Positions 41,207 to 53,144 of a stretch of 64,000 nucleotides of DNA are shown one piece after another; the stretch's first letter is position 1; each line of letters opens with the position of its first letter. The DNA comes from Aphidius gifuensis (taxonomy: Eukaryota > Arthropoda > Insecta > Hymenoptera > Braconidae), in contig NC_057788.1 of the NCBI RefSeq assembly GCF_014905175.1, positions 1,302,001-1,366,000 of the forward strand. The letters run 5' to 3'. Position numbers and translations under genes: made by a program. The notes under the pieces were generated by a model. That model was not told the DNA's origin. It was given only the letters and a program-made list of their open reading frames with translations, and searched no databases.

Positions 41207-42644
41207 AAATAACATTGATTTATTTACAAATCAATATTTATATTTAAAAATCGTCGCAACATCGTAATTTACATTAATCTTGCATCAATATATCCTTTCT
41301 CTATATTTTAATAATAATTTATTATCAATTAATATCTTGCAATAATATTTTTTTCATTTTTTAATTTATCAATTGTAAAATTTTAAATTTAAACGTTAAA
41401 AAAAGTTAAATTAAAACTTGTTATTCATTATTTAAAATACCTGGCTATTTAAAAATTACATACTAATTCAATTGTTGTTAAAAATTAATTTTTTTTTCCA
41501 ATATTGTTATGTGAGTTGTCATGGTTACGTTTTGTTGGGTTAATGGTTTTCTTGACTTGCGCTCAACAAACAAAATACTATCACAAAAATACTCTATAAA
41601 AAAAAATTTTTTATAAAAAAAGTGTCGTTGGTTATTCAGTAATAGAATCGCATTATTCCAGTCAACTATTGTCACAGTTATTGTCCATAAAAAAAATAAA
41701 ATAACGACGACATAAATTTTTATGTAAAAGAGAAAATTAATTTTTAAAAATTAAAATAACACTGTGTTTCTTTGTAAATAAAAATTATTTTCTTTTCTTT
41801 TATTACTCGATAAATAAAACAATAAATAACAACAATAATTTAGTAGTAAAAAAAAATTTTTTTATAAGGTCAAAAAGGTAAATTATTCAACACTTGTTGC
41901 CGCCCCAGTTTTAATATTATCAAGTCAAAAGACTAGGCACTTTAAAGCATTGCAATAAAATTATCCTAGTTGTAAAATAAAAAAATATATATTTTATAAA
42001 CAAATAAAAACAATAAAAAATATAAAATAAAATTATTAAAATCATGCAATTAAAAAATCTATTTACAATAACAATTCCAAAACAACAAATCTATAAATAT
42101 TTCATCAATAAATTTACAACTCGATAAATAAATAAATATTCCCTCGCAAATTAATATTTCCAATAAAAAAAAAAAATTCATTATAACATCTCAACATTCC
42201 AGCCAACTCGACAGTACAAAATTTATACATTTGTTATTTATTATAAATCAAAAACTTTCTTCAACTCGTCATAAATCAAATTGCAAAAAAAAAATAAAAA
42301 AAATAAAAATAAACCGATTACGATAATAATTTAAAATAAAAAAAAGAATCAATAATCTAATCAACTTGTTATTACTTTCTGAACTATGCACTCAAATCTT
42401 GAAGTCATTAAAATAACAACAATAATAATAATATAAAATAAATGATAAAAAAATTTATGAAAATTGAATTAAAAAAATTAAAAAAAAAAAAAATTTATCC
42501 TTTCATTTTTCTTTGACAGGGATGAATTTTATATATTTTTTCGAATTAAATTTTAGCAAATAGGATTATCCATATGAAATTCATGTTACATCACAAAAAA
42601 AATACCCCAAGTCTGTAATGTTATCAGCTCGATAACGCGTCAAG

Positions 42645-42652
42645 TGACGTCA
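42645..42652. promoter_or_regulatory. palindromic CRE (TGACGTCA)
   Basis: A perfect CREB/ATF consensus site about 640 bp inside the hnRNP K first intron. The match to the motif is exact; its use is unknown. Confidence 0.4.
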
Positions 42653-43229
42653 TCATGACAATACATACAAAGCGTCGTTTTATCACCCAGAAAAACTATA
42701 TAAAGAAATTTAATAATAATAAAATATAAACAATTATTAAAAAACAAAAATATCAAGTTAAATTATTTGTTAATAATAAACAAATCCAAGCTTGATAAAT
42801 AATTTATAAATATTTACAAACAACAAGCATCATTTTTGACAAACCGGCTAATTTTTCAACAATCATTTTTTTAGCCTGGTTGTTGTTTTTTTGTTTTGTA
42901 AAATTGTTGGGGCTTCAAGTTGCGGATATAATGAGCATTTGATAGATAAAAAATTAATTAATTAATGAGTAAAAAAAAAAATAATAGTGGATGAAAAATA
43001 ATAAGCATCAAATATTTGACTTTAGCACGCGCACGAAAGAGGGCTGGTCTAGCGCAAGCAACACAAAACTAACCCCAAAAAAATGAATAAAAAAAGGAGA
43101 GACAGATAGAGAGGGAGAGAGATGACACAGGGAAATTATGACTTTTGTCGGTCAATTGATTAAATCAATAATTTGCATGGATTTGTTGTTATTGTATAGT
43201 TTATTAGGTAATTGTTAATGTGAACTTAC

Positions 43230-43294
43230 TTGGTTTGTTGTAATTGTTGAGTTTGTTGAATAATTAATTTGTCAATAACACAATACAACACACT
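43230..43294 (-). promoter_or_regulatory. first exon and start site of hnRNP K
   Basis: On the minus strand, an arthropod initiator TCAGT (43296-43292) is followed 60-65 nt later by a near-perfect donor (CCAA/GTAAGTTCAC). No ATG lies between. The region is immediately divergent from the gene at 43604, a normal place for the promoter of a broadly expressed gene. The link to the coding exons is inferred from strand and from the absence of another minus-strand gene between. Confidence 0.5.
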
Positions 43295-43440
43295 GAATAA
43301 CTTTGGACAAACACGACGCAATGGCGAACCGCAAGTGCGTGTGTTGAGAGATGAGAAAATTGAGAAAAAAAAAAAAAAAAAATCTTTTTTTTTAAGGACA
43401 TTGTGTCGTCATCTAGTGGTAATTTCAAGTAACGCTATTT

Positions 43441-43493
43441 TGATTGGTTAAATTTGACCAATCGGGGGATGTCATTCAATTTACGCGGGAAGT
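43441..43493. promoter_or_regulatory. divergent promoter with paired CCAAT boxes and E2F-like site
   Basis: GATTGGT and GACCAATC form an inverted pair of CCAAT boxes (43442-43463). About 20 bp on, TTACGCGGGAA (43481-43491; reverse TTCCCGCGTAA) fits the E2F consensus. The cluster lies between the hnRNP K first exon and the coiled-coil gene at 43604. CCAAT plus E2F is typical of cell-cycle genes; the assignment is inferred. Confidence 0.45.
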
Positions 43494-43603
43494 TTTTAAC
43501 AACAAGTGGCATCTTGTGGTTAATTATGGAACTTTATATTGATTGTTTGGATTTTTTTTTTGTTTTTAACGTACTTTTTATTGTCAATTTGTTGTAAAAT
43601 AAT

Positions 43604-43960
43604 ATGTCAATTGTTAAAATGAATAATTGCCATGATAATTGTGATAATATTAACAATGAAATAAATTGTTATAAATTAAAAATAAAAGAATGTGAAAATA
43701 AATTATTTCAAGTTGAAAAAACAATTGGTGTAACGAAAATTTTACAAGAAAAAGCTAAACAAGTTATTGAAAAAAATCAACATAATAATGAAAATGTTGA
43801 TATTGAAATTAATAATATAAATGTTAATTATAATAAATTAATTAATAACAATAATTTAACAACAGTTGAAACGAAAATAACAGTCAATGATTTGTTGGAA
43901 AAAATTGGTCAATTGAAAAAGAAAAAAATTCATATTGAAAATGTTTTAAAAAAGAAATAA
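43604..43960 (+). CDS. small coiled-coil protein of unknown function
   Basis: A 118-aa single-exon protein, not recognised. It is rich in Asn, Lys, Ile and Glu. Two heptad-like, probably coiled-coil stretches (about 16-60 and 90-118) are separated by an Asn-rich linker (about 58-84). It lacks a signal peptide, membrane segment and Cys motif. The start is the first ATG after the CCAAT/E2F-like promoter; a second ATG follows at codon 6. AATAAA occurs near 44046, 85 bp after the stop. The promoter type and the neighbouring kinetochore gene PMF1 make a cell-division role conceivable, but the sequence itself does not show one. It could also be a small subunit of some complex too diverged to identify by eye. 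Confidence 0.7.
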   Translation: MSIVKMNNCHDNCDNINNEINCYKLKIKECENKLFQVEKTIGVTKILQEKAKQVIEKNQHNNENVDIEINNINVNYNKLINNNNLTTVETKITVNDLLEKIGQLKKKKIHIENVLKKK

Positions 43961-44131
43961 TAAATAATTATTTTTATAAATTAATTATTATATTTATTGT
44001 AACAATAATAATAATTTTATTTTTTTATAATATTAACAATGTAAATAAATAAAAATTGGCGAAAATTTATTTGTATTTTTTCATTTCGATTTAGATAAAA
44101 ATTTAAAAATAGAAATTTTAATTGAATAAAA

Positions 44132-46460
44132 TCATTTATCATTTTGACAGTTGTATGTTTCTAACCGATGAGCAATTTTTTCCATTTTTGGAATACTTAA
44201 TTTACCAATTTTATGTGCTTGTAATATTTTTTTATCAATTTCATTAGTTAATTTTCTTTTTTCATCAAGTAATTTTTTAAGATTTGAATTTTCATTTTCA
44301 ATTTTATCTAGTATGTTTTTTAGTCTATCTGTTTCTTCAAATATTTTTTCAATGTCTGGACTTCGAAGGTGTTCTTCTACATTACCAGGTGGTCGCCTAG
44401 ATAAATAAACAATTTTATAAATTAATTAACAATAATTAGAAATAATAAAAGTTGAAAATATTTTTTTTTTTTTTCTTACCATGCAATTTCGTTGGGATTT
44501 TTTGTTGAATTTGCAATGGCATCTTTTAATTTACCAAGTTCACTATCAAGATTTCCATTAGCAAGCATTTCATCAAAATCAGCATTCAAAGAATTTTCAA
44601 TATCACCAACTAGTGCATCATATAATTTATCCAATACTTTTGATTTTCCACTCAACAAACTCAAACATTCTACAAATTCTTCTTTACTGTAAATCAAAAA
44701 ATAAAAAACAACAATACAACAATTAATAAACATAAATAAATTATACTAAAAATTAATTACAACTTTGTATAAACAATTTTCTTTGTTTAATAAAAACCAA
44801 TTCAATACATAAAAAAAAAAAAAATATCTGTAACTAAATACCAGCATGTCGAAACTTTTATCGAAAAATTATTTCCTAGGAATTCAATCACAACTCAAGT
44901 GTAAACTAAATATCAAATTTCACATATATCAAATAATCAATTTTTATATTTAAACATTAAAAAAGAAATAAAATTTTTTTTTCAAATATATAAATATAAT
45001 TTTAATAATTTTTTTACTCATTTTAAAATAACAAAGAAATTTTTTTTTAAATTCATTTCTTTCTAATTGCTATTAATTTCAATTTTTTCATAATTTAATT
45101 AGGTTATTTATTAATTAATTATTATTTATCAATTATTAATAATTTATTAATTAATAATTATGATGAAATTGTGCACGCAAACAGGCCGGGACACGTGCAA
45201 TTTGATAAAAAATAAAAACAAATTTGCAAGTCTCCTGACCTAATCGCAAACACATTTTTAAAATATTAACTACAATTTACTTTTTTTTTGTTGTAAAAAC
45301 AAACTATAATAATAGTAATAATATTATTTAAATAATTACAGTATATTATGTATTTAAATAATAATTACATGATTATTTCTAGAAAGAAATTTACATACAG
45401 AAATAATTATATGTAGAAATAATTTACCGTTAGACATTATAAACAAAATAGACAATGTTTACAATATTGTGAATCAATTTAATTCACGTGGGAATAATAA
45501 CAATAATAATAATGATAATAATAAAAATATACATAAATATGTAAAATCTTTTATTTGCGGATATTGGATATCCGGTCACCAAAGTAACGGACCAACTATC
45601 AAACCCGTTCAAGACCATCCATCTCAGTTTGTATAAAATTAAAAAAAATTTATCCAAAAATATGTAAAATAATAATAGTTAATAAATAAAAATAATTTGA
45701 TAATGAATAAATCAATATTTATAATTAAAAAAATTATATTTATAATATTTTTTATTGTAAAAAATAAATGAAAAATAAATTTTTGTAAAAAAATGAAAAA
45801 AAAAATTATTTGTTTATTATTTTATTCAATAGATATTTTTATTTTATAATAATAAAATTATGAAGCAAGCTGTTGAATTTCTTTGTCCTTGAATACAAAA
45901 TGTAAAAGAAAAAAAAAAAATTTTATAATAGTACTAAAAGGGAATATCGCGTGTCCTTTTGGGGATCCAGGACAATGGGCTAAAACCCAACAAGGCGTTA
46001 AAAAAAAATTGTAAAAAAACCGTTGAGGCGTAGCCAAAAATGGAGGTTAAAAATTTTTATTACAAAATATTAATTAAATTTTAAAATAAAAGTAGTAACA
46101 CGAGTATGTTGTAAAATAAAAAAAAACCGCCAAATTGATGTTTGCAACGAGATGATGTATCAACACAACCAGTTAAAATCGACTCTAGATGTGTTAAAAA
46201 TAGACAATTAAAATTTAAAAAATAACAAAAATTAATTATTGGATAAATTAGAGGTTTAGTTTGTTGATTAATTAAATAAATTGAATATGTTTTTGATGAT
46301 AAATAATTAAACAATTAACAGATGATTGATTAGTTGTTGTTTCTTACCCAACTGATCCGGCAATGTCTTTGATAATACTTGTTATTGAAGCACGTAATGC
46401 TAATGTATGATCTGTTTTAATATTATTTTCTGTTATATTGTCAACTTTATTATCAGCCAT
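44132..46460 (-). CDS. PMF1: PMF1/Nnf1-like kinetochore MIND-complex subunit
   Basis: Three exons (46460-46348, 44686-44480, 44396-44132) join in phase to 585 nt, or 194 aa. The family signature is the AWRP motif: here NEIAWRPPGNVEEHLRSPD, where human PMF1 has EPAWRPSGIPEKDLHS. It is preceded by a helical stretch (FVECLSLL... LYDALVGDIENSLNADFDEM) that aligns with the human protein, and followed by a coiled coil (about 118-165). Nnf1/PMF1 is part of the Mis12 (MIND) complex that links centromeric chromatin to the microtubule-binding Ndc80 complex. The start MADNKVDNITENN is the first ATG. A YY1/PHO-like AAAATGGCG lies about 330 bp upstream. Recognition rests on the motif and length. Confidence 0.85.
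44687..46347 (-). other. first intron of PMF1/Nnf1-like gene
   Basis: 1.66 kb of A/T-rich sequence. A small mixed-composition patch at 45555-45620 includes the palindrome GGATATCC. No coding or repeat element was recognised. Confidence 0.65.
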
Positions 46461-47472
46461 TGCTTGTTCCTTCAATGATGTTCAACACGTTAATGATGAA
46501 ACATGAAAAATTCAGAAAACAAGAAGCGTGTGTGCCAAACCAGTTCACCAGTTGCTATTCAACACACTAACACACATATATTTATTTATTTTTTTTGTTA
46601 TATTACACACATACACACACACACACACATTTATAAGTTAATTAATAAATTCTTTTTTTTATTTTTTTAGCCGGTGAATCCTTTGTTATGTACTTGGTAC
46701 TTTATAGCGGTTTTACTTTGATCATAAAATTTATAAATTGAAATTATTTATACTTTTTTTTTCTCTCTCTTTCAACTACTTGTTGGCTTGGACGCCATTT
46801 TGAATGACTATTAAATGGAGGGAAATTTAAAAATTTACAATAATGTAATAAAAATAAATTTCTAAATTTTTTATAATAATTTAATTTAAAAAAAGAAAAA
46901 ATGATTTACAATTAATTTCTAAGATAAAATATTTTTTTTATTTTTTTAGTTTTTCTTTATTTTTTTTTTTAACAATAAAAAAAAAAATGAATTATTCTAA
47001 TTGACTAATTCAATTGTTTTATATATACATGATTTTTATATTTGTACATAATTTAGGGTTTATTTTGTTTCAATTTTTTAATTGAAAAATAAAAAACATT
47101 AAAATTTACTTGGTTGTTTTTTTTTTTCATTTTTTAATAATGAAAAATTTTGTCATTTGTTTAGAAAAAAAAAAATGAAATTAATAATTATTAATTGAAT
47201 TTAATTTAAATGTAACGAATTTAATATATTTTCAAGGTATTAAATGTTTTTTTTTCTTTTTCTTTAACAATTTAAATTGATATAAAAAAAAAAAAAAAAA
47301 AAAAAGAAAAAAAACAAGAAAATAATGTAATTATTTTTCAACTACTTGTAGAAGCTTTTGTCAATTGTTTTGTTAAACATGTCATATTGTTAACCATATT
47401 AAAAAACGTTCTAATCAAATAAAATAATTGATTAATATGATAATTTATCAAATGTATTTTTTATTAATTTGG
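46461..47472. other. intergenic region between TIM44 and PMF1
   Basis: It contains the PMF1 promoter side, an (AC)n microsatellite at about 46600-46630 and, at 46790-46800, a YY1/PHO-like motif (AAAATGGCG on the minus strand). The stretch 46840-47340 is A/T-rich with long poly-A/T runs. Confidence 0.6.
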
Positions 47473-49332
47473 CTAGACAAGTTGTTCATGACCGTTTGAA
47501 CTAAAGTCTAACAATCTCCATGCTGCTTTTGGATTCATTTCGCTATTATCATGACACAATATCCATGCATGATTGATCCTCATAATTTTATCTGGATCAC
47601 CTTCAATAACATTATTTTTAGCATCTCTAACACACATTGTTTGTTGTGATCGAAAACCAACTATCAAAACAGGTCCTTGTCCTTCTATAATGCTGCCCCC
47701 CAACAAGTCAACACTATCAATATCTAAAAAATTCAAAAACAATTAATTAAATAATAGCTATATCAATATAAAATATAAATACATTACCTAAAATTTTATT
47801 ATCCAATTTATATCCTAATTTTTTATATTCTAAAAGTGGCTGTGCAATTTTATTGTATGCTGCTTCATGACACCAATCTTTCAAAATTTCTAATTCACCT
47901 CTCATCATTGCTTCATATATATTTGGAATAATATCTGTTTGACAATCATGTACAAATTCATTTCTATCAAAGCTTGGATTTGTCTTACATATTTCAGTAA
48001 GTGTTTCTGATAATTCAGTTTTTTCAAATAAACCACCCATGACATTTGTTACTTTATCAGTAATTATTCTTGATACACGTATCAATGGATTTTCTGATTC
48101 ATCATATTTAATTTTCCAATCAAGCATCTTATCAACATATGGATTATTATTTTTAAAATTTATCCATTGTTCATAAAATTTTGAATCTTTATGCAATTCA
48201 ACACCAGTTGCATCATTATTAACTTCATATATTTTTTCATCACCTTCAATTATTTCTTTACGTTTACGTAATTTTTTTAATGGTGTATAAACACGTCCTA
48301 GTAAATCATCATGATCAATTTCATCACGTACAACTTCAGCAGTGCTGGATATTTTTTTATATGCATTTGTTTTACCAAATGCTTGAGTTGTTTCATTTAT
48401 TGTTGATGCAGCATCCATTGCTGTTTTTGTTAAATCATCACTTATTTGTCCAGCTTTTTTACCAAGTTCAGTTTTACCAGCTTCATCAATAACACCTTGT
48501 ACTTTTTCTTTAAGTGTATCTAGTTTTTCTTTTAATACTTCAGAACTTTTACTTGCTTCTGATTCAACAGTATGAAATTTTTGACGTGCTGATTTTAATG
48601 CATCTGATTGTTCTAATTTTTCAGCTTCTTCACGAAATTTTTTTAATGATTCTTTCATTTCTTTATTTTTTTGCATTTCTTGTTTAAAATTATCTAAAAA
48701 TTGTGATATAAAATTTGGTCTTCTTGCTTGATTTGAATAGTATCTTGTCTGAAATTTTATTATTTTTTTTTTATCATTAATAATGTTGTTGTTAAACCAA
48801 GTAATTAATTAACTTAATTATTTATTACCGTTTTATAAGTTGATGATGATGATGACGATGGTGTTAATAGTACTTGTTGATTTTGAATAATCGAGAGTGC
48901 TCCATTTGAATTCATTAATTTAATTGAATGCATTGTTTTTGAAATTGTGGCCAAATTGGCCCTGCAATTTTTCATGTTTTGATACTGAAAAAAAATTAAA
49001 TAACATGAAAATATTTATTAATAAAACTAGTTTTAATACAGCTAAAATATTTCAAATTGAAATTACATTTTTATAACAAGTATTATTGTTAATATTAAAT
49101 ATTATTAAGCTGTGTTTTTTTGTAAATAAGATGATGAAATATTAAATAATATCATAAGCATGATTATGTGTGACAATATAACCTCTTGAATGCTGAAAAA
49201 TTTATGACAATTGTATAAAAATTAAATAACAAATTGAAAGAATATATCATATTAACGAGATAAATTATTGAGGGTTATTATTATTGTTAATCAAGTATGT
49301 GTCTATTGTTATTAATTAATGATATTTACCAT
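47473..49332 (-). CDS. TIMM44: TIM44, mitochondrial import motor subunit (full-length copy)
   Basis: Exons 49332-49330, 48984-48829, 48748-47788 and 47723-47473 join in phase to 1371 nt, or 456 aa, close to human TIMM44 (about 450). It has an N-terminal presequence without acidic residues in its first 50 positions, then RYYSNQARRP. A charged coiled-coil region follows (about 75-175, QEMQKNKEMKESLKKFREEA). The C-terminal TIM44 domain (about 260-456) includes KYDESENPLIR, GELEILKDWCHEA, EGDPDKIMR and NPKAAWRLLD. TIM44 tethers mtHsp70 to the TIM23 channel at the matrix face. The start codon is the last codon of exon 1; a stop lies in frame upstream and the next Met is three codons later. The promoter side has AAAAATGGCTGC, a YY1-like motif shared with the second copy. 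Confidence 0.94.
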
Positions 49333-49784
49333 TTTTTTGGGGTAATTTAATACCGAATAATTTTAATGTGCCTTGGAAGAATACACACGGAATACACTCT
49401 CAGTTATTAACAAGCAGCCATTTTTTTTTTGCAAACAATAAATTACTAGTGTAAATAAAAAAAATATTACAAATCACTAAAATTTATAAATAAATATGTG
49501 TTAACAATTATTATTTTATTTTTCAATTGAATTTTATATATATAATTATTTATTTACATTTTTTTTATTATTCAAATGATAATTTTTAAAACAACGAATG
49601 AGAAGAAATCCTATAGGGAATTTTTATTTTTGTCAGTAAGAAAGGAAATGATAAGAGGATAAATATAATTTTTTTTAAAAATCGGAAAAGTCTATTATTT
49701 TTTAATACTCAATGTTCGATTTAATAATTTATTGAGTCATTCTATTGTTTGTTAATGCGATATTTTATTTATTTAACCAAATCG
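49333..49784. other. TIM44 upstream region, duplicated
   Basis: This sequence is largely repeated at 52690-53140 (shared strings such as AACGAATGAGAAGAAA and TTACTAGTGT). Together with the neighbouring genes this shows that a continuous block was copied. It carries the TIM44 promoter and the 3' flank of the decayed LRR gene. Confidence 0.75.
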
Positions 49785-50990
49785 TAAACCAGGATTACAC
49801 ATCATTACCGGACATTCCTCGCACTAAATATTATTGATGTCTTATCGCCAAAGTCTTTAATTTCATTGATATCTAATAAAATTACAGCGAGCTTTTTGAG
49901 ATTGTTAAATACATTCATTGGAATACGAGTTATTTTATTGATGCTTAAATTTATATATTTCAGATTATCAAGTAAATTAAATGCACCAGCTTCGATTGTC
50001 ATAAGCTGTGTTTTGGTTATCATTAGTATTTCAATTTGTGGAAGACAAATAAATGAGTTTGTTTCTAAGCTGTAAATTGAACCAGTTGTATAGCGAGTGT
50101 CGATTGTTGAATTTGGTATATTTTTTTAATACAAATTTTGACAAATACCAACAGTATAGTTACTGACAATTATGTTTCATGACAAATATCAATTGTGTTA
50201 TGATGAACAATTGATGAACTTTGTAAATTCGTAATATTAGATATAATAATTCACAAGAACGCATGTTGTAGAATGCCCAAGATTCAGTTGTTGAAATTTC
50301 AAGTGATATCAAAGATTTTAAATTATGAAAAATAGATGTTCTAAACAATTCTATTGGTCTAGTTTTAAATTTTAAAAGTTTTAGACTTGTCAATCCAGCA
50401 AAAGAGTTTCGTTTGAGAATAAAGTTTATTTCTGTAGATGCAATTATTAAGGTTGTTATTTTTAAATTATAAAATGTATTATCATCGATCGATGATATTT
50501 TATTGTTGTCGATATGAAGCGTTTTAGGTTCCCATGAATCAACAATAGACCTGACTGAATTTAACGACAAATTTCAAAATAAATATATTTACTCAAGTAA
50601 CAAGTGTCTGTGAATTTTTTCATACTCATTCAAGAATGTTTGGTGTTATTATTTTCACTAGAACCTATCGCTACATCGAAAGCTTGATGTTCAAAATAGA
50701 TTTAAGTAGTATAATAGTCAATATTCCACTTTAATATATTTATATAAAAAAATTGATTGTCATAGAAAATACTTGTATCAATGTCTGATGTATTGAATAC
50801 TTTATCCAAGACACCTAAAATACCACTATGTGTAAGATCAACAACAGCACATTTAATATTTTTAAAAATACCTTCTCCAATGATTTCCAATGAATTGTAA
50901 CTCGAATTTAATAATGATAATTTTTTATTGTCAATTGTCAAGGCACCATTATCAATTTTTCTCATTGAATTATTGCTTAACTCAATATAA
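49785..50990 (-). pseudogene. decayed LRR gene, paralog of the intact copies
   Basis: Three minus-strand pieces match the intact LRR proteins in order. 50990-50700 matches residues about 288-393 of the copy at 53145 (IELSNNSMRKIDNGALTI). 50570-50160 matches about 437-570, ending in a frameshift. 50150-49805 matches about 893-1003 (QIEILMITKTQLMTI). The signal peptide and first 285 residues are gone, as are about 320 residues in the middle, and the C-terminal Cys cap is frameshifted after GDKTS. In-frame stops separate the pieces. Residue choices are closest to the copy at 58302. It no longer encodes a full protein. Confidence 0.88.
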
Positions 50991-51316
50991 TATATAGTTT
51001 ACTTTCTGCCCTTCCTGTTTTCCTCATATTTCAAAGGATTCTTAAAATAAATTTTATTTCTTAAAAAAAAAATAGAAAAAATAAAAAAAAAAAAAAAATT
51101 AATTTTCTATCAGGAATATAGAAGGAGTTAAGAGGTATTTTATTTAATTTCTGGTTCACTTCCTGTCCTTCCTGTTTTCCTGATATTTAAAAAAAAAAAT
51201 TTATTCTGTATCAAGAAGACGTGATAACAATATGTATGGGATAAGCGGTTCTTTTGGGGCAACATCTGAAAAAATAAAAAAAAATAATAGAAGAAATAAA
51301 AAAAAAAAATTTATGG
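50991..51316. other. short intergenic stretch with a repeated CTTCCTGT motif
   Basis: It lies between the decayed LRR gene and the second TIM44 copy. CCCTTCCTGTTTTCCT (51008) and TCCTTCCTGTTTTCCT (51166) occur about 160 bp apart in similar surroundings, suggesting a local duplication. No gene was seen. Confidence 0.55.
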
Positions 51317-52379
51317 CTAGACAAATTGTTCCTTACCGCTTGATTTAGATTCTAACAATCTCCATGCTGCTTTTGGATTCATTTCGCTATTATCATGACC
51401 CAATACCCATGTATGATAAATCCTCAGAACTTTATCTGGATCACCTTCAATAACATTATTTTTAGCATCTCTAATACAAATTACTTGTTGTGTTTGAAAT
51501 CTAATTAACAAAACAGGTCCACATTCTTCCGTAATACTGCCGAACAACAAGTCAACATTATCAATATCTAAAAAATTCCAAAATAGTTAATTAAATAATA
51601 GCTATATCAATATAAAATATAAATACATTACCTAAAATTTTATTATCCAATTTATATCCTAATTTTTTATATTCTAAAAGTGGCTGTGCAATTGTATTGT
51701 ATGCTGCTTCATGACACCAATCTTTTAAAATTTCTAATTCACCTCTCATCACTGCTTCCAATATATTTGGAATAATATCTGTTTGACAATCATGTACAAA
51801 TTGATTTCTATCAAAGCTTGGATTTGTCTTACATATTTCAGTAAGTGTTTCTGATAATTCACTTTTTTTAAATAAACCACCCATGACATCTGTTACATTA
51901 TCAGTAATTTTTCTTGATACCATTGATATCTTATCAACATATGGATTATTATTTTTAAAATTTTTCCATTTTTTATAAAATTTTGAATCTTTATGTAGCT
52001 CAACACCAGTTGCATCATTATTGACTTCATATATTTTTTCATCACCTTCAATTATTTCCTTACGTTTACGTAATTTTTGTAATGGTGTATAAATAGGTCC
52101 ATATACACTATCAATATTATCTAAAAATTGTGATATAAAATTTGGTCTTCTTGCTTGATTTGAATAGTATCTTGTCTGAAATTTTTTTTTTTTTCATTAA
52201 TAATGTTGTTGTTAAACCAAGTAATTTATTTATTTATTTATTACCGTTTTATAAGTTGATGATGGTGATAATAGTACTTGTTGATTTTGAATAATCGAGA
52301 GTGCTCCATTCGAATTCATTAATTTAATTGAATGCATTGTTTTTGAAATTGTGGCCAAATTGGCCCTGCAATTCTTCAT
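51317..52379 (-). CDS. TIM44 paralog lacking the coiled-coil region
   Basis: Exons 52379-52245, 52175-51632 and 51567-51317 join in phase to 930 nt, or 309 aa. It keeps the presequence (MKNCRANLATISKTMHS) and the last three quarters of the C-terminal TIM44 domain. Two in-frame losses separate it from the full-length copy. Residues about 74-206 (the coiled coil that serves the Hsp70/TIM23 side) are replaced by eight residues (IDSVYGPI). Residues about 261-277 (first helix of the C-domain, with YDESENPLIR) are replaced by three. The original start, at the end of exon 1, is destroyed by loss of its T (now AAAAAAAG/GTAAAT near 52673); translation can start at the former fourth codon, 52379. Splice sites and frame are preserved throughout. 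It could be a functional mini-TIM44 or a young pseudogene. Confidence 0.7.
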
Positions 52380-52672
52380 GTTTTGATACTGAAAAAAAAT
52401 TAAATAACATTATAAAAATATTTATTAATAAAATAGTTTTAACTTGTCAATAATAGATGATGAAATATTAAATACTATCGATAATATCATAGGCGTGATT
52501 CTGTGTGACAACATAACCTCTTGAATATTAAAAATTCATGACAATTGTGTAAAAATTAAATAACAAATTGAACGAATATATCATATTAACGAGATAAATT
52601 ATTAAAAGTTATTATTACTGTTAATTGAGTATGTGTCTATTGTTATTAAATGATAATATTTACCTTTTTTTG

Positions 52673-52750
52673 AGGTAATTTAATACCGAATAATTTTAAT
52701 GTGATAAGAATACACTCTCAGTTATGAAACGAGCAGCCATTTTTTTTTTT
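52673..52750 (-). promoter_or_regulatory. remnant exon 1 and promoter of the TIM44 paralog
   Basis: It is homologous to the full-length gene's exon 1 and upstream region. The donor GTAAATATT is intact but the ATG is lost. The YY1-like AAAAATGGCTGC (near 52735-52748) is kept, so transcription could continue. Confidence 0.5.
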
Positions 52751-53144
52751 GAAACAATACATTACTAGTGTGAATAAAAAAAATATTACAAAGCAATAAA
52801 ATTTATAAATAAATATTTGTTACGAATTATTGATTTATTTTTCAATTAAATTTTATATATATAATTATTTATTTACATTTTTTTTATTATTCAAATGTCA
52901 ATTTTTTTTTATTTTAAATTAAAACAACGAATGAGAAGAAAGCTATAGGGAATTATTTCATTTTTGTCAGTGAGAAATGATGAAATGAACAGTACACTGA
53001 ATGAGATTTTTGTTGTTATAGTTTTAATTTTTAATTTAATTTTATTTTCCGTTGTAAAAATTGACAATAATTGGAAAAGTTTTTATTATTTAAAAATACG
53101 GAAGAGGTCAATTTTCAGTTTGATAATTGATTGTGTTCTTCTAT

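Larger units (their letters stand above)
33209..43229 (-). other. probable first hnRNP K intron
   Basis: About 10 kb of A/T-rich sequence. Points that stand out are the CCAAT island at 34190-34375, a mixed-composition block at 35925-36075 containing CTGGCGCCGGAA, a 27-bp inverted repeat at 41180-41206, and a palindromic CRE site (TGACGTCA) at 42645-42652. No protein-coding exon was recognised. Confidence 0.5.
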
